Shown piece by piece: positions 47,937 through 57,219 of a DNA stretch of 64,000 nt. Positions within the stretch are counted from its first letter, which is position 1; each line of letters starts with the position of its first letter. The DNA is from a virus, in IMG/VR virus record IMGVR_UViG_3300042894_004439, positions 1 to 64,000 of that record. One strand, given 5' to 3'. The notes beneath the pieces are model-generated. The model was not told where the DNA came from. It ran no database searches and saw nothing but the letters and a program-made list of their open reading frames with translations. The translations under genes were made by a program, and so were the position numbers.

Positions 47937-49016
47937 CTAATACCTTTCATTTAACCAGATTCGAGAAATTTTTCCAGACGGACTCACTGGTATCAAGTCA
48001 ATCTGTTCTAGCACTCGTGGCCAACAATGTTGTCCTAGGCCAATTAAAAAATCTTTAATGGTCTGTGAATCACAGGTGCCAGTGTACAAACACTTGACAC
48101 AATCTGTGCCAAAAATCACACAGTCTGTGAGATTGTCAATGTTGGATTTCAGTTGATATTCCAAGCTCACTGGATTAACTTTGATGCCGCGAACATTGAT
48201 TTGATCTTTGCTGCGCCCTAATATACGATAATATCCAGCCTCATCACGATCGGCCAAATCGCCAGTGTCGTACCATCCAGGAGCAAACACAGTAGAACCT
48301 TGAATGTAGAGATGTCCGTCCACAATATCAGCTTCTATTCCGTCGGGCAAACCCACAGTGCCCGGTCGTTGTTCTCCATGCAAAGGATTGGTAAAACATT
48401 GACTCAAGGACTCAGTCATACCAAATGCTTCTATCACAGGCACCTGATATTTTTCTGACAGATGCTGATACAATTCCGTGGGCAAAGCCGCACTGGCAGA
48501 TCTTATAAATCTCAAATGATCAAAATCCATTTGAGAAATAACTCGTAAAAAATCAGGAATAGCACTGATAAAAGTTGGATCATAGTCAGGCATGGACTTG
48601 ATATTTTTTACAGGCATATAGTGTATTTCGCACCGGGCCTGTTGTATAGCCCAATACATTCCTTGTCCGTGTGCATGCCACAGAGGCATTATGCTGACAT
48701 ACCGATCATTTGCAGTGATATCATAGGCAGAACAGATTCGCTGAGCCAATGTATTCACTTGATCTTGAGTAAAACTACAAAACTTGCTGTCTCCGGTGGT
48801 ACCACTGGTATACCAAAGCAAGCGTTCGTTGCAGTAGTCCGCACCGTCTCTGTAGCTTTCACCTTGGTTGGTGATTAATAAACTATAGTCAGCATTGTCT
48901 AATAAATATTTTTGTCTTGATGCAGCCGCATCAGGATTGATGATCATGATACTGTAATCATCTAATTGATTGATATAATCCTGAGGGTTGTTTGCACAAA
49001 TAACTGCTCGTTTCAT
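47937..49016 (-). CDS. ANL-superfamily adenylate-forming enzyme
   Basis: 359 aa; activates a carboxylic acid as acyl-AMP. Core motifs are all present: LLWYTSGTTGDSKF (A3 P-loop), MPLWHAHGQGMY, EAFGMTES (A5), GWYDTGDLADR (A7), GRSKDQINVRGIKVNP (A8) and PSGKISR (A10, catalytic Lys). It is shorter than acyl-CoA synthetases (about 500) because most of the N-terminal domain is missing. No carrier-protein domain is fused. Acceptor could be CoA, a carrier protein or an amine. Adenylating enzymes of this class are rare in phages. Confidence 0.93.
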   Translation of the reverse strand: MKRAVICANNPQDYINQLDDYSIMIINPDAAASRQKYLLDNADYSLLITNQGESYRDGADYCNERLLWYTSGTTGDSKFCSFTQDQVNTLAQRICSAYDITANDRYVSIMPLWHAHGQGMYWAIQQARCEIHYMPVKNIKSMPDYDPTFISAIPDFLRVISQMDFDHLRFIRSASAALPTELYQHLSEKYQVPVIEAFGMTESLSQCFTNPLHGEQRPGTVGLPDGIEADIVDGHLYIQGSTVFAPGWYDTGDLADRDEAGYYRILGRSKDQINVRGIKVNPVSLEYQLKSNIDNLTDCVIFGTDCVKCLYTGTCDSQTIKDFLIGLGQHCWPRVLEQIDLIPVSPSGKISRIWLNERY

Positions 49017-49055
49017 GTCAATACTTATTGGCTCAAAATAAACAAGTAAAAGAAA

Positions 49056-49766
49056 ATGACAACTAAAAAAATTATAGGATTTGGCGATAGTTTTGTCTAT
49101 GGCTCAGAACAAGAAAACAACGACGACGGATCTTTGGGATGGCCGGGTCGCGTTGCCAACAATTTAAATTGTGAATATCATACTAGGGCAAACTCCGGAT
49201 GTGGGAACGATTACATTGCACAGCAAATTTATTCTTGGTTTGCACAAAATCCAGTTGAAGACACCTTGGCAGTTATAAACTGGACTTGGATCAGTCGTTG
49301 GGATTATTATGTTTTTGACCATAAAACTTGGATTACCTTTGGCCCTACTTGTGTGCCAGCACGTCTTAAAGACTTGGTAGACCGCACTCAGGCTAAAGAA
49401 ATGGTCGAGTTTTATCATTCACGAATCAATGCTGGCATACTATGGAATAAATTACGAAATTTACAAATAATATATGCGGCACAATCATATATGAAACAAA
49501 AAAATATCAATTGCATACAAACCTACATGGATTATGACATGTTTGATATTTCTTGTGAACACAAGGATTTGACTCCCGATTACATCAACGAACTGCAAAA
49601 ACTAGTATATCCAGAACTAGAATTATTTGAAGGGCAAAATTTTGTAGACTGGTCCAGAAAAAATGGATTTTTTGTGTCCAAGGGAGGAATGCATCCATTG
49701 GAAGATGCACACATTGCCGCGGCAGCTCTGTGGCAAAACCGATATGCAAATGCACTAGGCGCATAA
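49056..49766 (+). CDS. SGNH hydrolase-like protein
   Basis: 236 aa. IIGFGDSFVYGSEQ (catalytic Ser), NSGCGNDYIAQQI (block III Asn) and the end KGGMHPLEDAHIAAAAL (block V His). Divergent from the ANL/SGNH pair across 39 bp. Similar to the 36922 protein in its start and size. Cytoplasmic or virion-carried; substrate unknown. Confidence 0.8.
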   Translation: MTTKKIIGFGDSFVYGSEQENNDDGSLGWPGRVANNLNCEYHTRANSGCGNDYIAQQIYSWFAQNPVEDTLAVINWTWISRWDYYVFDHKTWITFGPTCVPARLKDLVDRTQAKEMVEFYHSRINAGILWNKLRNLQIIYAAQSYMKQKNINCIQTYMDYDMFDISCEHKDLTPDYINELQKLVYPELELFEGQNFVDWSRKNGFFVSKGGMHPLEDAHIAAAALWQNRYANALGA

Positions 49767-49770
49767 ATAC
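49762..49770 (+). promoter_or_regulatory. CATAAATAC late-promoter-like motif
   Basis: Four bp before the sodB ATG; if it is a promoter the transcript would start at or near the start codon. Confidence 0.3.
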
Positions 49771-49774
49771 CCAT

Positions 49775-50329
49775 ATGCACTACGAAATACGACAAGATTT
49801 AAATCTAGTAGAGGCCAGTACACGGCCTGCCAAGCTGGAAACTACACCGCTGCCTTACGGTGAGAAAGACCTGGAGCCAGTATTGAGTAAAGAAAGTTTA
49901 GAATACCATTACGGGCATTTGGCCAAAGGCTATGCAAAGCGTTACAACGCAGGCGAAGGCAACGCAGATTTTAATCGTGCTGGTAGCTTTTTACACAACA
50001 AATTCTTTCCGCAATTGCGCCCGCCCAAAGGCGCCAACCGGCCACGGGGTGCGGTGCTGGCCTTAATTGAAGAGAATTTTAAAACCTATGAAGATTTTAA
50101 AATTGCAGTTAAAGAAACAGCAATGAAAATTCAAGGTTCTGGATGGGTGTATTTGAGCACCAATGGCACAATTAAAACTATACCCAACCATGCTGTTCGC
50201 ACAGACATTTGTGTGCTGATTGATTGGTGGGAGCATGTTTGGGCCACTGATTATCAGTGGGACAAAGAAAAATACCTGGATAATATTTGGAAGATTATCG
50301 ACTGGGATGTTTGTAACGAAAGACTATGA
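49775..50329 (+). CDS. sodB: Fe/Mn superoxide dismutase
   Basis: Converts superoxide to peroxide and oxygen. 184 aa, family length with a slightly long N-terminus. The four metal ligands are visible: His in [11 protein letters not shown], His in [12 protein letters not shown], and Asp/His in [14 protein letters not shown] (usual form DVWEHAYYxDY); GSGWVYLS is also typical. ATG 49775 is chosen; the longer GTG frame has no support. It overlaps erpA by 4 bp, so both are made together. Confidence 0.95.
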   Translation: MHYEIRQDLNLVEASTRPAKLETTPLPYGEKDLEPVLSKESLEYHYGHLAKGYAKRYNAGEGNADFNRAGSFLHNKFFPQLRPPKGANRPRGAVLALIEENFKTYEDFKIAVKETAMKIQGSGWVYLSTNGTIKTIPNHAVRTDICVLIDWWEHVWATDYQWDKEKYLDNIWKIIDWDVCNERL

Positions 50330-50652
50330 TGACACTGACTGAATCAGCTACAACTAGGATACAAGACCTTATTGCAGAAGAAGGTAATCCTGCACTTAAA
50401 CTGCGTGTATTTGTACAAGGTGGCGGATGCTCCGGTATGCAATACGGCTTTACTTTTGACGAAGTTGCCAACGAAGATGATTGGGATCTTGAATTCAACG
50501 GTGTCAAAGTACTGGTGGATTCAATGAGCGGCCAATATTTAACTGGTGCAACTGTAGATTTCAAAGAAGATCTACACGGCAGTAGTTTTGTTATTCAAAA
50601 TCCCAACGCAGAAACCACCTGTGGCTGCGGCAGCAGTTTTAGTCCAACCTAA
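50326..50652 (+). CDS. erpA: A-type iron-sulfur carrier, ErpA/IscA family
   Basis: 108 aa with the three cluster-binding cysteines: [11 protein letters not shown] (C36 region) and TTCGCGSSF near the end. Delivers [Fe-S] clusters to apo-enzymes. [13 protein letters not shown] and [16 protein letters not shown] match ErpA/IscA. Coupled to sodB; the radical SAM enzymes of the phage need such clusters, and oxidative stress destroys them, so the pairing makes sense. Confidence 0.93.
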   Translation: MMTLTESATTRIQDLIAEEGNPALKLRVFVQGGGCSGMQYGFTFDEVANEDDWDLEFNGVKVLVDSMSGQYLTGATVDFKEDLHGSSFVIQNPNAETTCGCGSSFSPT

Positions 50653-50680
50653 TTCCTCAAAGTTCGCAGGCTAGCAAATC

Positions 50681-50690
50681 TGCTAAATAC
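50681..50690 (+). promoter_or_regulatory. TGCTAAATAC late-promoter-like motif of fibre gene
   Basis: 19 bp before the ATG of the tail-fibre gene at 50710. Confidence 0.45.
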
Positions 50691-50709
50691 TAGCAGAGGA
50701 CGACTATCC

Positions 50710-52866
50710 ATGACTCAACAGATTATCTACGTAGGTACTGCACCCAATGATGGTGCTGGTGATCCTATACGAACCGCGTTTATAAAAACCAATGACAATT
50801 TCAGTGAGTTGTATGCTCGTGTGCAGGTTGATCCACCAACCACTTTAATAGGCAAAGTGGGCGACGAAATTGGCTACTATTCTCCTACAGCTGATTATTT
50901 GTACTATTGTTTTGCCAATTACGATGGCTCAACTGTGATTTGGGCCCAGATTACAGCTATTGGAAATATATCTGCTACCAAGATAGAAAATGGTACCAGT
51001 GTTATAGAAATCATTGATCCCAATGGCAACGCTAATGTCAGCATAAACGGCACTGGCAATGTGGCAGTTTTTGCCAACACTGGCGTTTATGTGTCTCAAC
51101 TCAGTGCCATTGGTAATATTTCAACTGCTAACTATGTTCTTGGAAATGGTGCATTTTTAAGCGGATTGCCAGCAACTTATAGCAATGCCAATGTTGCAGA
51201 CTTTTTACCTGTGTACAGTGGCAACATTGCTGCGGCATATGTTTCGTCGTCGGGCAATGTTGTAGGCGGTAATCTTTTAACTCTGGGCAATGTATCAGCC
51301 CAGGGCACAATCAACGCTCTAGGCAATATTGTCACCAGTGGATATTTTGTTGGCACGTTTGTGGGCAATGTCACAGGCAATTTTGTGGTTCCAGGGGCCA
51401 ACACCCAGGTTATTTTCAACACCAGTGGCAATGCTGATGCAGTAGCAGGAATGACCTACAACAAAGATGCCAACACATTTGCTGTGCTGGGAATTGTATC
51501 TGCTCAGGCCAATGTTATAGGTGGCAATTTACTAACTGCTGGATTGATCTCAGCTTCGGCCACAATCACTGGCGGCAATTTGGCCACTGGCGGCACTGTG
51601 AGTGCCAGTGGCAATGTTATAGGTGCAAATCTAGTGACTGCAGGAATTGTCACTGCCACAAACACCATCACTGGCGGCAATTTGGCCACTGGCGGCACTA
51701 TAAGTGCTAGCAGCAACATAACCGGCGGCAATTTACTTGCCAGCGGATTGATTTCGGCTGCCGCAAATATCAATTCAAATGCCACAATAAATGTAACTAA
51801 TAATATCAACGCTGGCGGAAACATAACCGCAACCAATTACACAGGAACACTGGTCAGTGTGGCAGGCAATGTCACTGGCGGCAACATACGCACCGCTGGA
51901 TTGATCAGTTCAACTGGCAACATAACTGGCAATTACATTCTTGGCAATGGTGCCTGTTTGACCGGCGTTATAACCAGTGTGGCAAATATCAATAATGGCA
52001 CAAGCAATATCAGTATTCCGTCCACCGACGGTAATATTATTGTCAGTGTCAACAACAACAGTGAAATAGTAACATTTACCAACACCGGTATATTGGCCAA
52101 TGGTATAGTATCAGTTGTTGGTAATGTGACAGGTGGTAATCTTTTAACTGTGGGATTGATTAGTTCAACTGGCAATATGACCGGTGGTAACATAAGTGCT
52201 ACTAACCATACAGGAACCACTATAAGCGTCACCGGCAACATAACTGGTGGTAATATAGCCACTGCTGGATTGATCAGTACCAGTGGTAATGTCACCAGCA
52301 GTAATATCAATGCTAATGTATACGGAGTAACTGTCAGCGCCAGTGGTAATGTAACTGCTGGCAACCTATCAGTGGCCACTGGCACTATCACAGTTGGCAA
52401 TATTGTCAATGCAAACGGTAACGCAGTTGGTAATATTGGTAGTGCTGCAAATTATTTTAACACAGTATTTGCATTGGCCACATCAGCTCAGTACGCTGAC
52501 TTGGCAGAATGTTACCTAGGTGATGCATACTATATGCCAGGAACAGTGGTGAGTTTTGGCGGTGTCGCCGAAATTACGTTTTGTGATACAGATCAAGATC
52601 CAGCAGTGGCCGGAGTTGTATCTACTAGGCCAGCGTACCAGATGAATACCGGGTTAACAGGTGACCATGTGACCACAGTGGCACTAATGGGGCGAGTTCC
52701 TTGCCAAATACAAGGCCCGGTTGTTAAAGGTGCATTAATGGTGTCAGCTGGTAATGGTCGTGCTCGGGCACAGATAAATCCACCAGCAGGAACCATAATT
52801 GGCAAGGCACTGGAATCCTTTGATGGTGATGTTGGAACAATTGAAATTGTAGTTGGAAGAGTTTGA
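50710..52866 (+). CDS. Tail-fibre protein with repeats and C-terminal processing-type domain
   Basis: 718 aa. The N-terminus TQQIIYVGTAPNDGAGDPIRTAFIKTNDNFSELYARV is a known phage attachment module. The middle (about 90-590) is made of GN(V/I)TGGNLxTxGxISATGN repeats like those of the 1,296-aa fibre. The end begins at SAQYADLAECYLGDAYYMPGTVVSFGG and continues with PAVAGVVSTRPAYQMN, a C-terminal domain found on many fibres and related to autoproteolytic chaperone domains. Overlaps the next gene by 4 bp. Confidence 0.88.
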   Translation: MTQQIIYVGTAPNDGAGDPIRTAFIKTNDNFSELYARVQVDPPTTLIGKVGDEIGYYSPTADYLYYCFANYDGSTVIWAQITAIGNISATKIENGTSVIEIIDPNGNANVSINGTGNVAVFANTGVYVSQLSAIGNISTANYVLGNGAFLSGLPATYSNANVADFLPVYSGNIAAAYVSSSGNVVGGNLLTLGNVSAQGTINALGNIVTSGYFVGTFVGNVTGNFVVPGANTQVIFNTSGNADAVAGMTYNKDANTFAVLGIVSAQANVIGGNLLTAGLISASATITGGNLATGGTVSASGNVIGANLVTAGIVTATNTITGGNLATGGTISASSNITGGNLLASGLISAAANINSNATINVTNNINAGGNITATNYTGTLVSVAGNVTGGNIRTAGLISSTGNITGNYILGNGACLTGVITSVANINNGTSNISIPSTDGNIIVSVNNNSEIVTFTNTGILANGIVSVVGNVTGGNLLTVGLISSTGNMTGGNISATNHTGTTISVTGNITGGNIATAGLISTSGNVTSSNINANVYGVTVSASGNVTAGNLSVATGTITVGNIVNANGNAVGNIGSAANYFNTVFALATSAQYADLAECYLGDAYYMPGTVVSFGGVAEITFCDTDQDPAVAGVVSTRPAYQMNTGLTGDHVTTVALMGRVPCQIQGPVVKGALMVSAGNGRARAQINPPAGTIIGKALESFDGDVGTIEIVVGRV
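51565..51700 (+). repeat. Duplicated coding repeat in fibre gene
   Basis: A word of about 30 bases (ATCACTGGCGGCAATTTGGC and the following CACTGGCGGCACT) occurs twice, near 51566 and 51668, showing recent duplication of a repeat unit. Confidence 0.75.
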
Positions 52867-55445
52867 ACACCATGTCACAACCAGTTTGGGTAACACAACC
52901 AGGCAGTTTAGGAACAATTCCAGAAGGAGTATTTTACTCTATTCCATTGGTTGCTGTTGCACCTGCTGACACAGTCTACTATCAAGTGATTGCTGGTGCC
53001 TTGCCCACTGGAATGTTTGTGAATGAATCGGGTATACTGGGTGGCAATCCATCTGCGCAGGCCACTGCACAGGGTGTTCCTGCACCAGTGCCCATTGATA
53101 TCACCAGCAAATTTGCCGTCAGAGCCTACACCGAAAAAGTTATTGCAGGACGCACTGTGATTGATCGACTAGCAGATCGAACATTTACTATCACAGTCAC
53201 AGGCCAAAATACACCAGTGTTTGTGACTCCGCCCGGAACCATTGCAACCTATTACGATGGCACACAAGTTAGTGATCTACAGGTGCAAGTGTTTACTCCA
53301 GATATCTATGCTGAGGAAGTGGTAACACTGATCAGTGGATCTCTCCCTCCTGGGTTAACCATATCAACATCTGGAATCATTTCCGGATATGTTGGTGAAA
53401 ACACCACTGTTACTCCTACTCCAACGGAGACCAATTATCCGTTTACTCTCAGAGTCACCAATGGCGTAGCCGGTGATGTGCGAGCGTTTAATATTCTTGT
53501 TTATGCTCGCTCTGCAATGACAGCAGACAACACAGTAATCACTGCAGACAATACCTTTATAACTGCAGATGTTAGCCCACAAATTCCGCCAATTATACTA
53601 ACACCCACTGGATCCATTGGCACAACAAGAAGCAACAATTTCTACACATTTCAATTCACAGGTGTTGATTTCAATGATCAAGCATTTCAATTCATAGCTA
53701 ATACTACTCCAACAGGGTTGACTCTGGATCCTAATTCAGGATGGTTGTACGGATATATTCCACCATTGGGCTTGGCATCCATAACATACCCGTTTTCAGT
53801 CAGAGTTTACGAAACTGCCAACCCAGATGTTATCAGTAATCCTTATAATTACAGTTTAACTGTGACTGGGCCGTTAAGCGGCGAAGTCACTTGGTTAACA
53901 CCTAGTAATTTAGGCACAATAGACAATGGTACAACCAGTACACTTTATGTGGCAGCAATCAGTGCATCTGGATTGAGTCTGCAGTATCAACTGGTGTCGG
54001 GCAGCGCCAGCAGATTACCACAAGGTCTTGAATTGTTAACATCAGGCGACATAGCCGGACGTGTGAGTTTTGATACATTTGCTCTGGATGGTGGTACCAC
54101 TACATTTGATGTTACAACTAATCCATTGTACAATACTGTTATAAATCCTGCAACCAGTACCACCGAAACAACATTTGATCTTAGCTGTACATTTACAGTC
54201 AATGCCTTCAGTGTCAATGGTGTAGTGAATGCCACGCAGACATTTACCATAACAGTGATACGCCAATTCAATGAACCTTTTGACAATCTGTACATACAGG
54301 CCATGCCTCCGCAGAATGACCGAACATTTGTAAACACATTCTTACAAAATTCCACTATATTCCCACCAAGTTCTATTTACAGATACAATGATCCCAACTT
54401 TGGTGTTGCACGTAATATTTTTTATTATCATGCCTATGGGCTAACTGCAGCCACGCTAGATGACTATGTGTCCAGTTTGAATTTGAATCACTATTGGAAA
54501 AATTTAGTTCTAGGCAGCATACAAACTGCACAGGCTTTGGATGACAATGGAAACATTTTATACGAAATAGTTTATAGTAAGATCATTGACGATCTTGTGA
54601 ACAATCAAGGCCAAAGTGTGGGCAAAGAAGTTACACTGGCATACCCTGTACAGGGTGCAGACAGCACAGAAATTACCACAGTGTATCCCAACAGCTTGGT
54701 CAACATGCGAACCCAGGTTATTGATGTTGTTGGACAAGTCAGTAATGTACTACCTCGTTGGATGGTCAGCAAACAAACAAACGGCCAGGTACTGGGTTTT
54801 ATTCCTGCCTGGGTAATTGCCTACTGTAAACCCGGACAAAGCGGACAGATTGCCTACAATATTAAAACTGCCATTGGTGATGCACTTAATGTGGTTGATT
54901 ACCAAGTTGATAGATACGAGTTAGATAATTTATTAACTAAAAATTGGAATAGAGAAGAACAACAATGGATTCCAACACCACCAAGTTGGGTAAGTTTTGA
55001 TGTACAATGCCACTATCAATTGCCAGTGCCAAATGATTCCAGTTTGATATTTACAGGCGGAATAAATTATGCCGTCGGAGACCGCATACGTATCCTGGGT
55101 AGCCAGATTGGCGGAGTCAATGGTGTGTATAACCCTGATCTAGATGAATATGGCAACAATGTAATAATCACCGTGGAACAAGTGGACGAATTCGGTACCA
55201 TACAACAAGCCCGTGCCCAGGGTCTAGCACCGTTGAATTCCGCAGGAGAACTTTTTTACAATATTGTAGGCACAAACATCACAGGTACAGGTACAGGTGC
55301 AACTTGGGATATAGAAACAGTGCCAGGCGTGGCCACCACGTTTGACGGCAATAGCATGCAGTTTACTGCACCAGTAGATATGTATTCAAACACTCAAGCC
55401 TACGATAAATACCTTGTATTCCCCAAACGGAACATTTTAGAATAA
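52863..55445 (+). CDS. Large virion protein with Ig-like repeats
   Basis: 860 aa. Four or more Ig/cadherin-like units each end in a signature such as ALPTGMFVNESGILGG, SLPPGLTISTSGIISG, TPTGLTLDPNSGWLYG or LPQGLELLTSGDIAG, the pattern of putative-Ig (He_PIG) domains. The second half (about 470-860) is non-repetitive, with helical and beta segments. Probably a tail or baseplate appendage that contacts carbohydrates. ATG at 52863 overlaps the fibre gene; an in-frame ATG at 52872 is possible. Confidence 0.82.
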   Translation: MNTMSQPVWVTQPGSLGTIPEGVFYSIPLVAVAPADTVYYQVIAGALPTGMFVNESGILGGNPSAQATAQGVPAPVPIDITSKFAVRAYTEKVIAGRTVIDRLADRTFTITVTGQNTPVFVTPPGTIATYYDGTQVSDLQVQVFTPDIYAEEVVTLISGSLPPGLTISTSGIISGYVGENTTVTPTPTETNYPFTLRVTNGVAGDVRAFNILVYARSAMTADNTVITADNTFITADVSPQIPPIILTPTGSIGTTRSNNFYTFQFTGVDFNDQAFQFIANTTPTGLTLDPNSGWLYGYIPPLGLASITYPFSVRVYETANPDVISNPYNYSLTVTGPLSGEVTWLTPSNLGTIDNGTTSTLYVAAISASGLSLQYQLVSGSASRLPQGLELLTSGDIAGRVSFDTFALDGGTTTFDVTTNPLYNTVINPATSTTETTFDLSCTFTVNAFSVNGVVNATQTFTITVIRQFNEPFDNLYIQAMPPQNDRTFVNTFLQNSTIFPPSSIYRYNDPNFGVARNIFYYHAYGLTAATLDDYVSSLNLNHYWKNLVLGSIQTAQALDDNGNILYEIVYSKIIDDLVNNQGQSVGKEVTLAYPVQGADSTEITTVYPNSLVNMRTQVIDVVGQVSNVLPRWMVSKQTNGQVLGFIPAWVIAYCKPGQSGQIAYNIKTAIGDALNVVDYQVDRYELDNLLTKNWNREEQQWIPTPPSWVSFDVQCHYQLPVPNDSSLIFTGGINYAVGDRIRILGSQIGGVNGVYNPDLDEYGNNVIITVEQVDEFGTIQQARAQGLAPLNSAGELFYNIVGTNITGTGTGATWDIETVPGVATTFDGNSMQFTAPVDMYSNTQAYDKYLVFPKRNILE

Positions 55446-55457
55446 ACAGGACACATT

Positions 55458-56351
55458 ATGACCAGTGCAATTAACCCAAACAACATCGACGGCGCTTATC
55501 CAGTGGCCGGACAGGACAACAACAGTCAAGGTTTTCGTGACAACTTCACCAACACTTCGACTAATTTTCAATATGCAGCCAATGAAATAACTGCGTTACA
55601 AAATAATTCTGTGCTAACAACAGACCTTGCAACCAGTACTCAACCTGTGTTTAATAACTTGTTGGCTAGCACAATAAGCAATGGCTTTTTGCAAAATATG
55701 TACACACCATTGGTTGCATTGGGTACCCTCAGCGGCGCAGTGACCATGAACTATGCACTTGGGTCGTTTCAAACGCTGACCACCAGTGGTGCAATAACAT
55801 TGGGATTCAGCAATTTTCCAGCTGCTGCTAAAGTTGCAACCATGGCACTGCAAATTACTATTGTCAGTACCGCACATACACTACAATTACCTGCTGCGGT
55901 CACAGTTAATAATGCCGGTATACAAGGCATCAATACGTCCACCAACATCATAACGTTTGCTGCAGTAGGAACATATGTTTTCCAATTTACCACTAGCAAT
56001 GGTGGTTCAACTGTGTCTGTTGCCCAGGCCAATGAACAGATCACACCTTTTAACAATAGCTCAGAAGATCTGGCTCCAAGCACAGGTGCAAGCCTGGCCA
56101 CTACTGCAAGTTATTTTACCACTGCAGGCACTGAAGCAGCAACATTGGCAGCAGGCGTTGCAGGACAAATCAAAACTTTTAGTGCAGTGGATATCACTGC
56201 TGGCAACATGGTCATTACTGTGACCAATGCAGGGTGGAAATCGTCTGGAACTGGTACAATCACATTCAGCACAAGAGGATCTGGGTGTACCTTGCAGTAT
56301 GTCAACTCCAAATGGTTCTGTATTGGCAATAACGGTGCAGCGTTTGCTTAA
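55458..56351 (+). CDS. Virion structural protein
   Basis: 297 aa. The start MTSAINPNNIDGAYPVAGQDNNSQGFRDNFTN is a recurrent N-terminal module of structural proteins in aquatic myoviruses, with a coiled stretch (YAANEITALQNN) after it. The rest is Thr/Ala/Gly-rich beta sequence ending in a small hydrophobic knob (YVNSKWFCIGNNGAAFA). Last gene of the tail block. Confidence 0.78.
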   Translation: MTSAINPNNIDGAYPVAGQDNNSQGFRDNFTNTSTNFQYAANEITALQNNSVLTTDLATSTQPVFNNLLASTISNGFLQNMYTPLVALGTLSGAVTMNYALGSFQTLTTSGAITLGFSNFPAAAKVATMALQITIVSTAHTLQLPAAVTVNNAGIQGINTSTNIITFAAVGTYVFQFTTSNGGSTVSVAQANEQITPFNNSSEDLAPSTGASLATTASYFTTAGTEAATLAAGVAGQIKTFSAVDITAGNMVITVTNAGWKSSGTGTITFSTRGSGCTLQYVNSKWFCIGNNGAAFA

Positions 56352-56360
56352 CCAAACCCG

Positions 56361-56389
56361 TTGACTAACAGTCAACACTGTTGTACAAT
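56361..56389 (+). promoter_or_regulatory. TTGACT-17-TACAAT promoter
   Basis: Six nt before the ATG at 56396: leaderless arrangement. Confidence 0.7.
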
Positions 56390-56395
56390 TAGTAG

Positions 56396-56617
56396 ATGGA
56401 ACATCCGTTAATCTCTAATTTAAATGATCTAACAGAAGAACAACTGTTAGAAAAAATTACCGAACTACAGAAAAAATTAAGCATTGCTTATCGCACAGGC
56501 AATGCTGATCTTTGCAATCAAATACGCATGGCCATTGAAAGTTTTCAAACCAAATATCAAGATAAAATACGGCGAGATGACAACAACAACTTTGACGAAA
56601 TAATCAACATTTCATGA
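56396..56617 (+). CDS. Small coiled-coil protein, 73 aa
   Basis: LTEEQLLEKITELQKKLSIAYRTGNADLCNQIRMAIESFQTKYQDKI forms an antiparallel helix pair with an acidic tail. Unknown. Likely leaderless; overlaps the next gene by 4 bp. Confidence 0.75.
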   Translation: MEHPLISNLNDLTEEQLLEKITELQKKLSIAYRTGNADLCNQIRMAIESFQTKYQDKIRRDDNNNFDEIINIS

Positions 56618-57219
56618 ACGCAAGAATTTCAACAGATCTCCATTTCATTGCCGGAGTGTATTACGACGGAGTCCTGCAGATGAATTCCTACATACTAAAA
56701 CTCTGGATGATGACTTGCACTGCTGACGCCGAAAGTCATAACATAGCATTTGAGCGAATAAAATATTTTGTGTACAATCAACTTGACAGTTCAATTTTGA
56801 TCAACAGTGAGCACCAAGAACAGTGTGAAAAATTTGTTGCAGCAGGACTAAAAGTAACCACAATGCCCACAGAACCAGTTGATCAATTGGTGGGGATTAT
56901 GTTATACTACAAGCTCAACTCCATAATGGAAGGTCGAATAACTGTGGCAGAAACTGAAATAAGCAGTACTCTAGGCGATGCTATGGTTTATCTACATAAT
57001 GAAATAGAAAATCTAGAAATAGACAATCAGCCAGATTGGTGGAAATCTGCAGACCTTGATCACTGTGACACTGATCTACTAGACACTGACAAAATAGTAT
57101 CAATGCCACATTTGCAATCATGGAAAAAATTAGATCTAGATTGGCCTGCCACTGTGGATCAAAACACAGTTGGAAACACTGTGGTATTTGCAGATTTTAG
57201 CAAGAATGATACAGAATAA
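56614..57219 (+). CDS. Conserved-type phage protein, 201 aa
   Basis: Alpha/beta protein: NARISTDLHFIAGVYYDGVLQMNSYILKLWMMTCTADAESHNIAFERIKYFVYNQLD at the start, acidic end. The pattern is familiar from T4-like phages of aquatic bacteria, without function. The DnaE-fragment gene starts within its last 14 bp. Confidence 0.72.
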   Translation: MNARISTDLHFIAGVYYDGVLQMNSYILKLWMMTCTADAESHNIAFERIKYFVYNQLDSSILINSEHQEQCEKFVAAGLKVTTMPTEPVDQLVGIMLYYKLNSIMEGRITVAETEISSTLGDAMVYLHNEIENLEIDNQPDWWKSADLDHCDTDLLDTDKIVSMPHLQSWKKLDLDWPATVDQNTVGNTVVFADFSKNDTE

